NCBI RefSeq assembly: GCF_000332135.1
Contig: NZ_KB235896.1
Span: forward strand, 2,305,403 to 2,369,402
Direction of reading: 5' to 3'
Length of the DNA stretch: 64,000 bases
DNA from: Anabaena sp. PCC 7108
Lineage (GTDB): Bacteria > Cyanobacteriota > Cyanobacteriia > Cyanobacteriales > Nostocaceae
Under the pieces are notes generated by a model. The model was not told the origin of the DNA and made no database searches. It saw nothing but the letters and a program-made list of their open reading frames with translations. Below are positions 37,019 to 45,595 of this stretch, piece by piece. The translations under genes and the position numbers were made by a program. Position 1 is the stretch's first letter; each line of letters starts with the position of its first letter.

Positions 37019-37092
37019 CTTTTTTATATGGCTTTGTTCTTAAATTTTGTACTTCATAGGACTAAAGCTGCGTGTCACACCAAAAATCTATT

Positions 37093-37157
37093 GTAGGGTG
37101 CGTCAGATATCAAAAATCTGTTTATTTACTAGATTTATGCAGTCTGACGCACCCTAC
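37093..37157. repeat. Dispersed palindromic repeat (TAGGGTGCGTCAGA)
   Basis: GTAGGGTGCGTCAGA at 37093-37107 and its perfect reverse complement at 37143-37157 form a 15-base-pair stem with a 35-base loop. It is a dispersed intergenic palindrome. The adjacent text GCGTAAGTCCT (near 37171) recurs near 43757. Nothing else is seen between 37158 and 37394. Confidence 0.8.
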
Positions 37158-37394
37158 CAATGTGCCAGTTGCGTAAGTCCTGCTTCATTTACCGACAATC
37201 TGCTGTATTTAAGATTTGAGTTTCTAACTTATTTTGCTCAACCATGCAACAAGCCTCCATGACAGGTATTAAAGTGAGTGTGCAATTACCTTTAATAAAT
37301 TCGTGAGTGCTTGTCTAGTTTTCTGGATGTTCATAAGTACGGTATGCAGGATTTATGGCAAAATTAGCCTATTCAATAAATCACTAATCAGCTT

Positions 37395-38120
37395 ATGAAT
37401 CGTTCAGCACCCTATCAACCCTTGTTATTGCGAATCCTGCATGGTGTCAGTGGGATTTTAGTAATTGGCACAATTATTAGCGGGTTCTTAATTTACAATA
37501 CTTTTGACAAAAGATTTGGTCAAATCCCACTTCCTAAAATTAATCCAATACAAGATATTCACGGGACATTTGGGCTATTTTTCTTAATTTTTCTGCCGTT
37601 TTTCGCTCTTTATAGCTTTCATGCTGGAAAAAGACGCTTACTACAATCAGACTCTATCCAAAAACTAACTCAATTTGGTAAACCGATTTGGTGGGTAAGC
37701 CTACAACGTTTAGTAAATACTAAAATGTTACTTGCTGCGGTTTTAGCGGTGATATCTGGCAGGATGATGAAGGAAGAATGGCTACCTACGGGAGAACTTG
37801 ATCATATTTGGTATTACCTTCACTCGATAGCTTGGGTGATAATGATTTTTGGTTTAGCAATTCATATTTTGATGTCAGCTAAAGTTGGTGGTGTGCCATT
37901 ATTACTATCAATATTCTCATGGAAATTCCGCCCAGAAGATAGTCCTGCTAACTGGTATGGTCGTTTGCGTGGTTGGTTGGATAATTTTACCAATAACTTT
38001 CAGAGAGAAGTTGATCAGTTTATAACGAGTAGTTTATTATTGAAGATGATGGAAGTGATTGTATTGGGGGGAATTATGGCAGCATTTGTTTTACCGTTAT
38101 TTTTCTCCGGTGGTGAATAA
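37395..38120 (+). CDS. Cytochrome b561-like membrane protein
   Basis: A 241-residue protein with four to five hydrophobic helices (LLLRILHGVSGILVIGTIIS; HGTFGLFFLIFLPFFALYSF; NTKMLLAAVLAVISGRMM; YYLHSIAWVIMIFGLAIHIL) and paired His residues placed to ligate two b-type haems. This is the cytochrome b/b6 or b561 di-haem four-helix fold. The electron donor and acceptor are unknown. A C-terminal helix (VIVLGGIMAAFVLPLFF) closes the protein. It is convergent with the PstB-like gene at a gap of 29 bases. Confidence 0.75.
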   Translation: MNRSAPYQPLLLRILHGVSGILVIGTIISGFLIYNTFDKRFGQIPLPKINPIQDIHGTFGLFFLIFLPFFALYSFHAGKRRLLQSDSIQKLTQFGKPIWWVSLQRLVNTKMLLAAVLAVISGRMMKEEWLPTGELDHIWYYLHSIAWVIMIFGLAIHILMSAKVGGVPLLLSIFSWKFRPEDSPANWYGRLRGWLDNFTNNFQREVDQFITSSLLLKMMEVIVLGGIMAAFVLPLFFSGGE

Positions 38121-38149
38121 AGCCAAGACTTAATGTGGTTAGCGATCGC

Positions 38150-38929
38150 TTAACGTATCCTTCCTGATGCATAATCACGAATGCGGTAATCAATAGTGTG
38201 GGGCAGAAGTTTCTTTGTAGGGGCGCATTCTAGCAGTTGTCCAAGGCCATTTTCGTTGTAGTGAAATAAAGCTGTAAAATCTGATAAGCGAGACACTTGC
38301 TGAATATTGTGAGAAATAAAAACAATTGTCAATTCAGAACGCAAACACTCGATTAATTCTTCAATTTGCATCGTAGAAACAGGATCAAGTCCAGCACCAA
38401 GTTCATCAATAAGCAAAACTTGGGGTTTGACTGCTAAAGCGCGAGCAATACACAATCTCTGTTGTTGTCCATAGGATATTTCTAAAGCAGATTTATACAG
38501 TTTATTTTTGACTTCTTCCCAGAGATTAGCAGATTTTAGTGCTAATTCAACTATCTCATCTAGTTCTGATTTTGGGTGCCATCCTACTAATTTTATCCCA
38601 TAAGCAACATTATCGTAAATGCTCATAGGAAAGAGATTTGGTTTGGCATAAATTGTACTAATTTGACGACGTAGCCTAGTTAAGTTGACACGACGACCAT
38701 AAACATTTTGACCAAAAAATTCTACTTTTCCTTCAATACACACTTCTCCTTCTAACTCACTCATGCGATTTAGAGATTTTAAAAAAGTAGACTTGCCACA
38801 ACCGCTCGGACCCATAATAGCGGTAATTTTATTTTGAGGAATATCCATCGACACACTTTCAATGATTTTTTTGGTGTCGTAATAGAAACTGAAATTTTTA
38901 ACTCTGATGGCAGGAATTATTTTACTCAT
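38150..38929 (-). CDS. Divergent PstB-like ABC ATPase without permease partners
   Basis: A 259-residue ABC ATPase most similar in layout to phosphate transporter PstB: Walker A GPSGCGKST, FPMSIYDNVAYGIKL, and an H-loop SHN. Several motifs depart from PstB: the Q-loop reads YAKPN where PstB has FQKPN, the signature is ISYGQQQRL in place of LSGGQQQRL, and Walker B ends LLIDELGAGLDP where PstB has MDEPCSALDP. The glutamate after Walker B is kept. No pstS, pstC or pstA is nearby. It may pair with a Pst complex encoded elsewhere, or be a regulatory paralogue with altered ATPase. Confidence 0.75.
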   Translation of the reverse strand: MSKIIPAIRVKNFSFYYDTKKIIESVSMDIPQNKITAIMGPSGCGKSTFLKSLNRMSELEGEVCIEGKVEFFGQNVYGRRVNLTRLRRQISTIYAKPNLFPMSIYDNVAYGIKLVGWHPKSELDEIVELALKSANLWEEVKNKLYKSALEISYGQQQRLCIARALAVKPQVLLIDELGAGLDPVSTMQIEELIECLRSELTIVFISHNIQQVSRLSDFTALFHYNENGLGQLLECAPTKKLLPHTIDYRIRDYASGRIR

Positions 38930-39317
38930 GCTGACAAACCCTATGAAACCAATATTAATTGAGCTATGTAGTGAAAATCAGTTTTGCTGTTTCACTATCT
39001 TGTTTGGTAGAGAGAGCAATGAATAAATTAAATTGATAAACAGCAAGTACCTAGTCACTGGATATTTACGGAAGTAAATTACTGTAATTTTAACTTTGAC
39101 GAAATTGTAATTACTAATTGTTACTATAGTACTTTTTCTGCAATCATGAAAAATTAGAGATTAAAAAATTGCTAAAATAAAGAGTTTCTAAAGAAAAGTC
39201 GAAATGACATAAAAAAGTGTAATGGGTAATGGGGATAATTATCAATCAGTTATGGGTCAAACAAATTGGTAATGCTCCATTCTCTGGATAATTTTCAGAA
39301 ATATAGGTAAATTGGTT
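38930..39317. other. Intergenic region, nothing specific seen
   Basis: About 390 AT-rich bases between the divergent PstB-like and TPR genes. It contains interspersed GGGTAATGG text near 39220. No PHO box, hairpin or ORF could be supported. Confidence 0.4.
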
Positions 39318-40541
39318 ATGCTACAGCGTTTAAATTTGATAGTTACGACTGTGATGTTTTTGCATTTGTGTATTCCTTTGGCAATGGCAGAAAATAAAAA
39401 GCCAGAACAACTGGATAAATTTCCTCCTAGTCCATTAGAGATTACCACACCCGATCCTTTAATCCGAGGTGGCCTAGATAAACAACCCTTAACACGGGAA
39501 GAAATGCAAAAGTTGGAGATTTCTCTAGATGAGTTAAATCAACAAGCTGTGGTGACGTTACAAGGTGGGGACAAGGAAAAGGCATTTGAGATTTGGAATC
39601 GGGAACTACGTTTGCGGCGTTTTTTAGGTTTATTGGCTGAGGTAGAAGCATTATCACGAATTGGGGCGATCGCTTGGAATGAAAATCAGCGACAGGAAGT
39701 AAAATATATTACTCAGCGCTTACAAGTAATTGAAAAGCAAATCTTGACTCAGAAAAGCACTGATTTAGAATTATGGCGATCGCTAGGTGATGGATATCAA
39801 AAAATGCGTGTTCCCAAGTTAGCTGTGGGAGTCTACCAACAAATTTTAACATTAGTGCGCCAGCAAAATGATACAAATGCCGAACTGGAAACCTTAAAAA
39901 CAATTGGGGAAATTCATCTGAGTTGGTTTGATTATTCCCCAGCCGCAAGCACATATCAAGAACTGTTAAATCTAGCTCAAATAAAAAATGACAAGTTGGA
40001 TGAAGTAGCGTATTTGCAACAGCTAGTTTACATTTATGAAAAAGCAAAACAGCATCAACAGGGGATAAATGTTCTCAATAATTTAGTATCTCTTTATACA
40101 GATGAGAATAATCTTACCCAAGTTCCGAGTTTAAAGATAGCGATCGCTTCCAACTATCAATCTCTCTCTCAGGAAAATCCTAATTTGCTACAAGCAGCTT
40201 TTAATAACTATCAAGAAGCTTATACAATTGCTTGGCAATTACAGCAATATGTTACTGCTAGTGAAGCTTTACAAAAGCTAATCACGCTTTACCGCTCACA
40301 AAACCAAATCGATGAAGCTTTACAAACCAGCCAGATTCTTTTGGAGACAGAAAAACTAGCAACTAACGTTTATGGATTGATGCAAGCTTATGACCAAATT
40401 GGAGAATTGTATTTAGAACGCCAAGACAATTCCAAAGCACTAACAGCTTTTCAAAAGGGACTAGAATTAGCACAACAACTTAAACATGAAGAAATATACT
40501 TTACTCAGAAAATTGATACCTTATCAAAAGCCAAATTTTAA
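39318..40541 (+). CDS. Exported TPR protein
   Basis: A 407-residue protein with an N-terminal signal peptide (LNLIVTTVMFLHLCIPLAMA, cleavage about residue 24) and at least six helical TPR-type repeats (for example LAVGVYQQILTLVRQQNDTN; EALQTSQILLETEKLATNVY; SKALTAFQKGLELAQQLKHE). The ATG at 39318 is chosen over an in-frame TTG two codons before it. It probably works as a periplasmic or thylakoid-lumen scaffold. A terminator follows directly. Confidence 0.75.
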   Translation: MLQRLNLIVTTVMFLHLCIPLAMAENKKPEQLDKFPPSPLEITTPDPLIRGGLDKQPLTREEMQKLEISLDELNQQAVVTLQGGDKEKAFEIWNRELRLRRFLGLLAEVEALSRIGAIAWNENQRQEVKYITQRLQVIEKQILTQKSTDLELWRSLGDGYQKMRVPKLAVGVYQQILTLVRQQNDTNAELETLKTIGEIHLSWFDYSPAASTYQELLNLAQIKNDKLDEVAYLQQLVYIYEKAKQHQQGINVLNNLVSLYTDENNLTQVPSLKIAIASNYQSLSQENPNLLQAAFNNYQEAYTIAWQLQQYVTASEALQKLITLYRSQNQIDEALQTSQILLETEKLATNVYGLMQAYDQIGELYLERQDNSKALTAFQKGLELAQQLKHEEIYFTQKIDTLSKAKF

Positions 40542-40565
40542 TTGATAACAACTCAAAAGTATCAG

Positions 40566-40612
40566 ATACTCAACTTTCTAGATAAGTTTTAGATAAGTTG
40601 GGTATTTTTTTA
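40566..40612 (+). terminator. Rho-independent terminator after the TPR gene
   Basis: ATACTCAACTT (40566-40576) pairs with AAGTTGGGTAT (40595-40605), with one G-T wobble, followed by a run of T to 40611. It lies 25 bases after the stop. The remaining 40613-41000 is AT-rich with no ORF; it must hold the promoter of the SDR gene. Confidence 0.85.
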
Positions 40613-41000
40613 TATGCAAATAATTTACCTTAGTTAAAAATAAAAGTAGCTTGGGTTATACTTTCTCTTTACTATACTTTCTTAAGGAATAGATTTCTCA
40701 ACGCAACATAAATTAGTTTTAGTTTTGTTTCGGATTGGATATTTTTCCAAAAAGTATCAAATTTACTAAAATCATATTCACCAATAAGCTAAATTGAAAC
40801 CAAAGCTATTAAATGCATCAACCACAACATTAATAACCTAAGTATTGCTGCAATTCTATATAAGCAAAATGGCGTAAATCAACCAACTTATATATTTACT
40901 TAAACCCCCAACTCAAAACCCTTTCCCTAATCATCTCCGCAGCGGCGAGGAAAAAGAGTCAAATTTCACATAAAACCACACCTATTAATCACATTAAATC

Positions 41001-41828
41001 ATGAAATCAATTGCAGATAAAACAGTCCTTTTAACTGGAGCGACCGGAGGAATTGGAGTATATATTGCTCATACTTTAGCCAAAGAAAAAGCCACTATAT
41101 TAGCAGTATCCAGATCACCAGAAAAGCTCAAAAAAATATCTGATGAAGTAGATGAATTAGGCGGTAAATGTATTAGCTTTTGTTTTGATATTAGCAGAAT
41201 TACAGACCTATCTATTTTGTTAAATCAAATTTATGAAGTTACAGGAACAATTGATATTCTAATTAATAATGCTGCCATAGAAAAATATCGACCTTTTCAG
41301 CATTATACCTTAGAAGATATTCAGTCTATATTAACTACAAATCTGATCACAGGTATGGAATTAACCAGGTTAATATTGCCGAAAATGATCGCTCAAAATA
41401 GTGGTCATATTGTAAATATTGCCTCTGGTTCTGGTAAAAAAGGAGCGCCTTATAACAGTATTTATTCAGCTAGTAAAGCTGGTTTAATTATGTGGACTGA
41501 TGCAATCAGACAAGAATTAGCTGATAGTTCTATAGGGGTATCAGTTATTTGTCCAGGATATACCAATGCAGGAATGTTTCATGCTTTTGGACTGTCTGCA
41601 CCTTCTTTAGCACGTGTTTCTGAACCTACAGAAGTAGCAATTGCTGTCATAAAAGCCATTCAGCACAATCAACCAGAAGTCATGCTAGATGGAATTTTAA
41701 CAAAACTTTTATTTTCTAACATCCAGCTTTTTCCTAAATTTGGTGATTTAATTTTTCGGTGGATTGGTGTAAATAAACTCAACCAAACCTGTGCAGAAAA
41801 TCAAATGCGTGATCTTGAAAAACTTTAA
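41001..41828 (+). CDS. Short-chain dehydrogenase/reductase
   Basis: A 275-residue classical SDR: cofactor motif LLTGATGGIGVYIA, NNAAIEKY, and catalytic Ser and Tyr-x-x-x-Lys in GSGKKGAPYNSIYSASKAG. The N-terminal pattern with SRSPEKL (basic residue after beta-2) suggests NADPH. It lies 18 bases upstream of a GMC oxidoreductase and at the edge of the heterocyst-glycolipid island. HetN and HglB-type SDR/ketoreductases are known partners in this pathway, so a role in reducing or oxidising the glycolipid chain is likely but inferred. Confidence 0.8.
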   Translation: MKSIADKTVLLTGATGGIGVYIAHTLAKEKATILAVSRSPEKLKKISDEVDELGGKCISFCFDISRITDLSILLNQIYEVTGTIDILINNAAIEKYRPFQHYTLEDIQSILTTNLITGMELTRLILPKMIAQNSGHIVNIASGSGKKGAPYNSIYSASKAGLIMWTDAIRQELADSSIGVSVICPGYTNAGMFHAFGLSAPSLARVSEPTEVAIAVIKAIQHNQPEVMLDGILTKLLFSNIQLFPKFGDLIFRWIGVNKLNQTCAENQMRDLEKL

Positions 41829-41846
41829 TTAAAACGGAGAAATAAA

Positions 41847-43388
41847 ATGACTGATTGTCATTATGACTTCATCATCATTGGTACAGGTGCAGGTGGTGCT
41901 ACTTTAGCATATCGACTAGCAAGCAGTGGCAAGAAAATTTTAGTTTTAGAACGGGGTGACTTTGTCCCCAAAGAAAAAGCTAATTGGGATACTCATGAAG
42001 TATCACAAAAAGAACGTTATCGGACTTCAGAAGTGTGGTATGAAAAAGATGGTAAAGTCATTAACCCATTGACTCATTATTATGTAGGTGGCAATACTAA
42101 ATTTTATGGTGGTGCTTTATTTAGATTTCGTGATCGTGATTTTGAAACGGTCATTCATCAAGACGGTATTTCTCCTGAATGGCCATTAAAATATCAAGAT
42201 TTCTCACCCTACTATGACCAAGCAGAAAAACTTTATGAAGTACATGGACAAAGAGGTCTTGATCCTACAGAACCACATACTACTTCAGAATATCCTTTTC
42301 CTCCAGTCAGTCATGAACCTTATATTCAGGAAATTAATTATTCTTTAAAAGATAAAGGTTTACATCCATTTTATCTACCACTTGCTATTAAGCTAAATCA
42401 AGTAAATCGGCATTTAAATAAATGTATTCGTTGTGATACTTGTGATGGTTTTCCATGTTTAATTAATGCTAAGAGTGATGCCGATATTAACTGTATAAAT
42501 CCAGCAATAGCATATAAAAATCTGACATTAATAACTCAAGCAAAAGTAGTCCGTTTACATACTAATGAATCTGGTCGAGAAGTTACTGGTGTAGAAGCAG
42601 AAATAGCAGGACAGCTGGAGATGTTTTCTGGAGATATTGTAATTGTTGCTTGTGGTGCAATTAATTCCGCAGTATTATTACTAAAATCTGCTAATGACCA
42701 ACACCCCAACGGATTAGCTAATAGTTCTAATTTAGTGGGTCGAAATTACATGACACATAACTTTGGGGTACTCATGACTTTGAGTACTAAGTCAAATCCG
42801 ACAATTTTCCCCAAAACTTTAGCAGTAAATGATTTTTATTGGGGAGAAAAAGATTTTGCTTACCCAATGGGTAGTATCCAATTACTTGGTAATGTCAATA
42901 AAGATAAAATAACTGCCTATGGACCGCCTTTAATGCCTCAGGTTATTGCTGAATCAGTAGCGAATCATTCTATTTCTTGGTTGATGATAACAGAAGATTT
43001 ACCAGATTACAATAACAAAATCAGTATTAACAATAATAAAATTTATATTGAATACACTAAAAATAACAAGATAGCATTTAATCGTTTACTCAACCGCTGG
43101 ACTGAAGTATTAAAATCAATTAGCCAATATCAAACCACAAAACAATTAGCTTTGCATCTTCCCCAGAACATGGGTATGAGAGAAGTTGCCCATCAATGTG
43201 GGACTTGTCGTTTTGGAGAAGATCCAAAAACTTCGGTATTAGATATCAATTGTCGGACTCATGATATTGATAACCTTTATATCGTTGATGGCAGCTTTTT
43301 TCCTTCGAGTAATGCTTTGAATCCATCACTCACTATTATGGCAAATGCTCTGCGAGTAGGAGATCATTTATTAGCTAGAATCAAGTGA
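41847..43388 (+). CDS. GMC-family FAD oxidoreductase
   Basis: A 513-residue glucose-methanol-choline-type oxidoreductase. The FAD-binding motif is DFIIIGTGAGGATLAYRLA, the second signature region is THYYVGGNTKFYGGALFRFR, and the C-terminus has GTCRFGEDPKTSVLD and VDGSFFPSSNALNPSLTIMA. A cysteine-rich stretch (KCIRCDTCDGFPC) in the middle is typical of this cyanobacterial subgroup. The ATG is preceded by CGGAGAAATAAA, coupling it to the SDR. It would oxidise an alcohol to ketone or aldehyde; the adjacent hgl genes suggest a lipid polyol as substrate (inference). Confidence 0.85.
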   Translation: MTDCHYDFIIIGTGAGGATLAYRLASSGKKILVLERGDFVPKEKANWDTHEVSQKERYRTSEVWYEKDGKVINPLTHYYVGGNTKFYGGALFRFRDRDFETVIHQDGISPEWPLKYQDFSPYYDQAEKLYEVHGQRGLDPTEPHTTSEYPFPPVSHEPYIQEINYSLKDKGLHPFYLPLAIKLNQVNRHLNKCIRCDTCDGFPCLINAKSDADINCINPAIAYKNLTLITQAKVVRLHTNESGREVTGVEAEIAGQLEMFSGDIVIVACGAINSAVLLLKSANDQHPNGLANSSNLVGRNYMTHNFGVLMTLSTKSNPTIFPKTLAVNDFYWGEKDFAYPMGSIQLLGNVNKDKITAYGPPLMPQVIAESVANHSISWLMITEDLPDYNNKISINNNKIYIEYTKNNKIAFNRLLNRWTEVLKSISQYQTTKQLALHLPQNMGMREVAHQCGTCRFGEDPKTSVLDINCRTHDIDNLYIVDGSFFPSSNALNPSLTIMANALRVGDHLLARIK

Positions 43389-43423
43389 AAATCTCCTACA
43401 CAATTTTGAGTACAAATAAATAA

Positions 43424-43441
43424 AGTCCGCTAGTGCGGACT
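43424..43441 (+). terminator. Hairpin after the GMC gene
   Basis: AGTCCGC-TAGT-GCGGACT, a perfect seven-base-pair stem 35 bases after the GMC stop. The stem is identical to the desB terminator at 6719-6736 with a different loop, indicating a recurring element. Here no T-run follows on the plus strand; on the minus strand the AAATAAA gives a weak T-rich tail. Confidence 0.55.
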
Positions 43442-44257
43442 ATGGAAATTGGATAAGGTTAAGTTGTCACCAAGAGAGCCTACAGGATGTTAGACTTATT
43501 TGTATTTTCACTAACAAAATATAAAAGATCAAGTCTATAGATAGAAAGACTAAGACATAATTTCAGGAGTTATGTCTAGTAATATGAATTATATTTCTTG
43601 TAGGGTGTGGTTCGGCAAGCTCACCAACCACGTCAGACACGATATTTTCACAAAAAACAGATTCTCTCTATCTAACGCACCTTACTCAATAAGTTATTCC
43701 CAAAGGCGAAAACGACGCAATTTCGTTCATTCACATCATGGCAGATTCGTACAGTGCGTAAGTCCTATAAAGTTAAGAATGTTTTATTCTCTCTTCTCAG
43801 TGTTCTCTGCGCCTCTGTGGTTCGTTTTTAAAAAAATTTTTAGGCTTAACTGAACCATATTGAGACATAATTACAGTAATTTTGTCGAGTATTTCCTCAA
43901 GCTCCATATTTGGAGATGAGAAAAGACCCCATAAGAAATTACTTATGAGGTCTACAGATTTTTAGGCACAGTTGAGGACAATACCAATAGCATAATCAGT
44001 TGAAGTAGGTCATTTTCCTACTGAGAACACTATGGCAAAGTTTACAAATATCTCGAACTTAGATCCTAAAAGTCCACAGGTCAATTACTGCAATACTTTA
44101 CCAGAGCTAACCAAGAATATGTAGCCAGATTGGCTATTTTTTCTAAATTCATTAGTAATTACTAGGATTTAGACATCAATTAATAACTTTAAGGGCAATT
44201 GAAAAACTGCCCATCAGGTAAATCAAAACTTTGACATTATCTGTACAAAAGCTATAA
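43442..44257. other. Repeat-bearing intergenic region between convergent genes
   Basis: About 815 bases without a credible gene. It contains GTAGGGTGTGGTTCGGCAAG (near 43604), a GCGTAAGTCCT motif shared with 37171, a TCTCTGCGCCTCTGTGGTTC interspersed repeat near 43803 also found around 22530, 58525 and 60405, and a hairpin GACCCCATAAG / CTTATGAGGTC at 43925-43952 followed by T-rich sequence that may be a terminator. A 93-codon frame at 43572 is not credible. Confidence 0.5.
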
Positions 44258-45526
44258 TTACGAATTATTAGAAAATTCCAATTTTTCCGGTATTTCCACT
44301 AACTCATAGAGCCTATTTTCAAACTTTTGGGTACATACCGACCAATCAAATTCTAATATAGAAGGTCTAGCTTGCTGAGATAATTGTGCTTTGAGTTCAG
44401 GATTTTCTAGAATCGTAATTATCTTTTGGGCAAAATCTTTGGGATTGTTAGGTTGAGCCAGAAAACCGTTATAACCGGGTATGACTTGTTCAGCCGTTGA
44501 GGGAGCAACAGCAGCAACTACAGGAGTTCCAGAAGCTAAAGCTTCGTTATTTGTAGTGCAGAAGTTTTCAGTAACTGAAGGGTTAATAAAAACATCTGCT
44601 CTAGCGAACCATCCTAACAGTTGTGTGCCGTGAGATTCACCCCAAATAGTAACACCAGATTGGTAATTTTGAGCGCGACGGCGAATTTCTGCATCTAAAG
44701 GACCACTACCAACAATAACTAAATGAACATCAGGAATTTTAGCAGCAATTAACGGATAGATATCTAAAAGTTGAGTAACATTTTTTTCTGCGGTAATGCG
44801 TCCCACAAAAAGGATTGTCGGTCGCTGATCTTTGGGAATTGGATCATAACAGATGTTGCGGGGGTGAAACTTTTCGCAATTAATTCCTTGATAGGGAAGG
44901 TATTCACCTGTTTGGCATTTTAACTTTTGATATTTAGCAAGTTGTTCCCTCGAAGAAAATAAATTGAGATTATAAGACTCACTAAACTGTTTAACTAAAA
45001 AGGGAATAATTGGACTAACTAAGTTAAAGAATATATCGCCTAAGTAATATCTAATATAGGCAACAATATCTGTATGAAAGATTGAAATAATCGGAGTTTT
45101 AGTTTTTTTTGCGTATTTCACTCCCACAGGACGACCATAACCTTGTAAGAAGAATGAGTACAAACCTCTCATCTGTGCAGCTTCTTCAACTACGATAATA
45201 TCGGGTTGAAATTTTTCTAGCAGTTTAGTATCATTCCAATGGCGATAGTGCAGTGGTTGGGGTAGAGATTTGTATAAAATAAGTGGCTTAGTAGGGAAAG
45301 CAAATGATGAGAAATTAGGAAAAGATTGTAATTCATCTAATCCCGGCATGGGACGATTACCAACTGCTTTAGGATATAGATTATTGATTTCTGGATGAAT
45401 GAGAAAAACTTCATGTCCTTGCTCAAGTAACCAACGTACTCGCTGATGTACTGCAACTGAAACTCCTGTTAAAAATGGAGCAAATAATCCTGTAAATAAT
45501 GCTATACGAAGAGGTTTTTTGTTCAT
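44258..45526 (-). CDS. hglT: GT4 glycosyltransferase, probable heterocyst glycolipid glucosyltransferase HglT
   Basis: A 422-residue GT4 (GT-B fold) enzyme: N-terminal acceptor domain starting KPLRIALFTGLFAPFLTGVS, donor-binding domain with ILFVGRITAEKNV and the E-x7-E region TENFCTTNNEALASGTPVVA. In Anabaena PCC 7120 the GT4 enzyme HglT (all5341) glucosylates the very-long-chain alcohol and is encoded at the end of the same minus-strand set as hgdB and hgdC; this gene has the equivalent position. Name given by context plus family, without alignment. It is the last gene of the minus-strand unit. Confidence 0.7.
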   Translation of the reverse strand: MNKKPLRIALFTGLFAPFLTGVSVAVHQRVRWLLEQGHEVFLIHPEINNLYPKAVGNRPMPGLDELQSFPNFSSFAFPTKPLILYKSLPQPLHYRHWNDTKLLEKFQPDIIVVEEAAQMRGLYSFFLQGYGRPVGVKYAKKTKTPIISIFHTDIVAYIRYYLGDIFFNLVSPIIPFLVKQFSESYNLNLFSSREQLAKYQKLKCQTGEYLPYQGINCEKFHPRNICYDPIPKDQRPTILFVGRITAEKNVTQLLDIYPLIAAKIPDVHLVIVGSGPLDAEIRRRAQNYQSGVTIWGESHGTQLLGWFARADVFINPSVTENFCTTNNEALASGTPVVAAVAPSTAEQVIPGYNGFLAQPNNPKDFAQKIITILENPELKAQLSQQARPSILEFDWSVCTQKFENRLYELVEIPEKLEFSNNS

Positions 45527-45595
45527 GGCTAAAAGAAATATTTCATAAGAATGCCAGTTTTTGTATGTTCTGATCCAACAAATACAAGCATAAGA

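Noticed and set aside
37047-37262. 71-codon plus-strand frame
   Set aside because: It lies within a palindromic repeat.
43572-43853. 93-codon plus-strand frame
   Set aside because: It is built from several interspersed repeats (GTAGGGTG, TCTCTGCGCCTCTG) and lacks protein features.
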